NCBI RefSeq assembly: GCF_902170305.1 | Contig: NZ_CABHWW010000008.1 | Span: 62,001 to 126,000 of the forward strand | DNA length: 64,000 nt | Reading direction: 5' to 3' | Source: Yersinia alsatica | GTDB lineage: Bacteria > Pseudomonadota > Gammaproteobacteria > Enterobacterales > Enterobacteriaceae | In this document: positions 62,726 through 64,000 of the stretch, piece after piece | How the letters are laid out: each line of letters opens with the position of its first letter | Position numbering within the stretch: the first letter of the stretch is position 1 | Translations under genes and position numbers: made by a program | Notes under the pieces: model-generated | What the model was told of the DNA's origin: nothing | Seen by the model: the letters and a program-made list of their open reading frames with translations, nothing else | Database searches by the model: none

Positions 62726-63946
62726 TCAGGCCTGAACTTGATTCATTTTTACGCTATAACTTTGCTCCCTCCGGCTGCGATAACCAATAAACAGTGCCGT
62801 CAAGAAACCGGCCGCAGCGAGGCCAACATCAAACCACATAATATGGGCGATGCTGGTTTGCGAGAGTTTGGCTGTAATTAATGGGATAGTGAATGTCGCC
62901 AGGCTCCCTGCACTATAAAAAATAGCGGTGGCTTTACCTTTAGCCTGCGGAAAGCGCATCGCCATCAGTGTCAAGCCGAGTTGCATAACACCGCCAGCAG
63001 CAGAGAAACCAATCACAAAGGAAAAAATAAACACGGTTGTGACGGTGGTATATAAACACACCGCTAGCAAGGCAACGAAAGATATAAAGGTATAAAGCAT
63101 AAGCAATGTAGTTGAATTAACCGTTTTCTTAACCAATCCCGCCGTAATAAAGACACATAGCAAAGAACCTATGGTGTAGACACTGAGGAGTTTGATAGAC
63201 ATGGTATAAGACATACCCGCCACAAACTGCCCATACTGCGCCAGCCACTGGCTAATCAAATAAAACGTCGCCATAGCGATGTATCCATACAGCGTAAAGC
63301 TGGCGAGATCCAACATTGAGCAGGTATAACTTTTAGATGTTTCAGATTCAGCGGTATCCGTCATCGGCTCTATTTTCACTGGGGATTTATGCTGTGGGAA
63401 GGGGCATCGAAACAGATAGAGTGCATTCACCAGCATGACGCAGGCGGCAATTAAAAACGACCAGCCGAACCAGAGATCAAACCACACTAATATGCTAATC
63501 ATAAACGGCAAAATAAATTGCCCGCCAGAAACAAATGCTTTGATAAGAATATTCGCCGTGCTTGGCGTATTTGGGAAAGCTTCCATCAATGATGGATAGG
63601 TACCAGAGTCAAGGAAGCTGTTTGCCATTCCCGCCAAGAAACCGAAACAATAGGCCACAACAATACTTTGTGTGCCAAGGACACCGAGGAAAAAGACCAG
63701 ATAACAGGCCATTCCCAGATAAACAAAAGGTTTGCGACCAAAACGATCAGAGAGCATGCCCGCCACCAGCAAAATACTCAGCCGCCCTATTCCCAATGAA
63801 GAAATGACAATCGAGACACCAGCAGCGTCAGTGTGCCACTGCTGTTGTAGATGGGGCATATTCAAACTGATCAATATGACACCCATGCCGTGGACCAGAT
63901 AATTAATATACAAGCCGATAGATGTAGGTATGTAATTGTTTTTCAT
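62726..63946 (-). CDS. ydiM: MFS transporter YdiM
   Basis: 406-aa 12-helix MFS carrier, paralogous to YdiN (shared GIGRLSILLVAGMLSDRFGRKPF and FVIGFSAAGGVMQLG). E. coli YdiM is 404 aa. Carrier for an unknown organic acid, presumably related to the cluster's substrates. Transcribed separately from ydiN, with the LysR gene between. The start ATG at 63946 has AAAAGGG upstream; its promoter lies at or beyond the window end. Confidence 0.92.
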   Translation of the reverse strand: MKNNYIPTSIGLYINYLVHGMGVILISLNMPHLQQQWHTDAAGVSIVISSLGIGRLSILLVAGMLSDRFGRKPFVYLGMACYLVFFLGVLGTQSIVVAYCFGFLAGMANSFLDSGTYPSLMEAFPNTPSTANILIKAFVSGGQFILPFMISILVWFDLWFGWSFLIAACVMLVNALYLFRCPFPQHKSPVKIEPMTDTAESETSKSYTCSMLDLASFTLYGYIAMATFYLISQWLAQYGQFVAGMSYTMSIKLLSVYTIGSLLCVFITAGLVKKTVNSTTLLMLYTFISFVALLAVCLYTTVTTVFIFSFVIGFSAAGGVMQLGLTLMAMRFPQAKGKATAIFYSAGSLATFTIPLITAKLSQTSIAHIMWFDVGLAAAGFLTALFIGYRSRREQSYSVKMNQVQA

Positions 63947-64000
63947 ATAAACCCTTTTCAGAAAAGGATTTTTTGATTCGATCTACAGGATTTTCTTTCC

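Overview
The window is a stretch of Yersinia chromosome. It is most like Y. enterocolitica or a close environmental relative. Gene content and order match enterobacterial core blocks almost protein for protein (ruvBAC-yebC-nudB-aspS, yecDEN-cmoAB, cutC-yecM-argS, murJ-mviM-yceH-rimJ, ghrA-ycdXY, kdsA-sirB1B2-prmC-prfA-hemA, lolB-ispE-prs, pth-ychF). ERIC-type repeats, a Vat(F)-like streptogramin acetyltransferase and the long CmoA N-terminus point to Yersinia. The species assignment is inference.

Layout. 1-1405 is the 3' part of dtpB. 1457-7300 is a leftward block: ruvBA with its own LexA box, ruvC, yebC, nudB, aspS and a broken FmdB-type zinc-ribbon gene. 7538-11780 runs rightward: yecD, yecE (preceded by two tandem ERIC-like units), yecN, cmoA and cmoB. 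12007-17266 holds cutC, yecM, argS and murJ. 17382-19555 is mviM-yceH-rimJ, and 19847-21847 is mdtH and yceB. 21897-24340 is ycdY-ycdX-ghrA. Two nearly identical tRNA-Ser(GGA) genes bracket a secreted, active-site-degenerate GDPD-like protein (24553-26036). A membrane diguanylate cyclase and the DauA dicarboxylate transporter follow. 29580-41556 is the housekeeping block from kdsA to ychF, with a PurR-like box inside ispE.

41613-45181 is an accessory insertion downstream of ychF. It carries a vat streptogramin acetyltransferase, a 58-codon orphan ORF and arsRBC. It is bounded by two near-identical 29-bp copies of the ychF terminator. After it come a LysR regulator, a YciI-like protein, an 816-bp AT-rich gap with a perfect 19-bp palindrome, and an orphan 2-oxoglutarate/Fe(II) oxygenase.

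48446-63946 is a complete ydi-type cluster: fadK, ydiT, ydiS, ydiR, ydiQ, divergent AraC regulator ydiP, ydiO, ydiF, aroD, ydiB, ydiN, a LysR gene, and ydiM. It joins CoA activation or transfer (FadK, YdiF), an acyl-CoA dehydrogenase (YdiO) and a FixABCX-like electron-transfer module (YdiQRST) to quinate/shikimate enzymes (YdiB, AroD) and two paralogous MFS carriers. The gene set suggests uptake and redox metabolism of hydroaromatic acids as CoA esters. The substrate and direction are not known from sequence, and this is the best candidate in the window for an incompletely described system.
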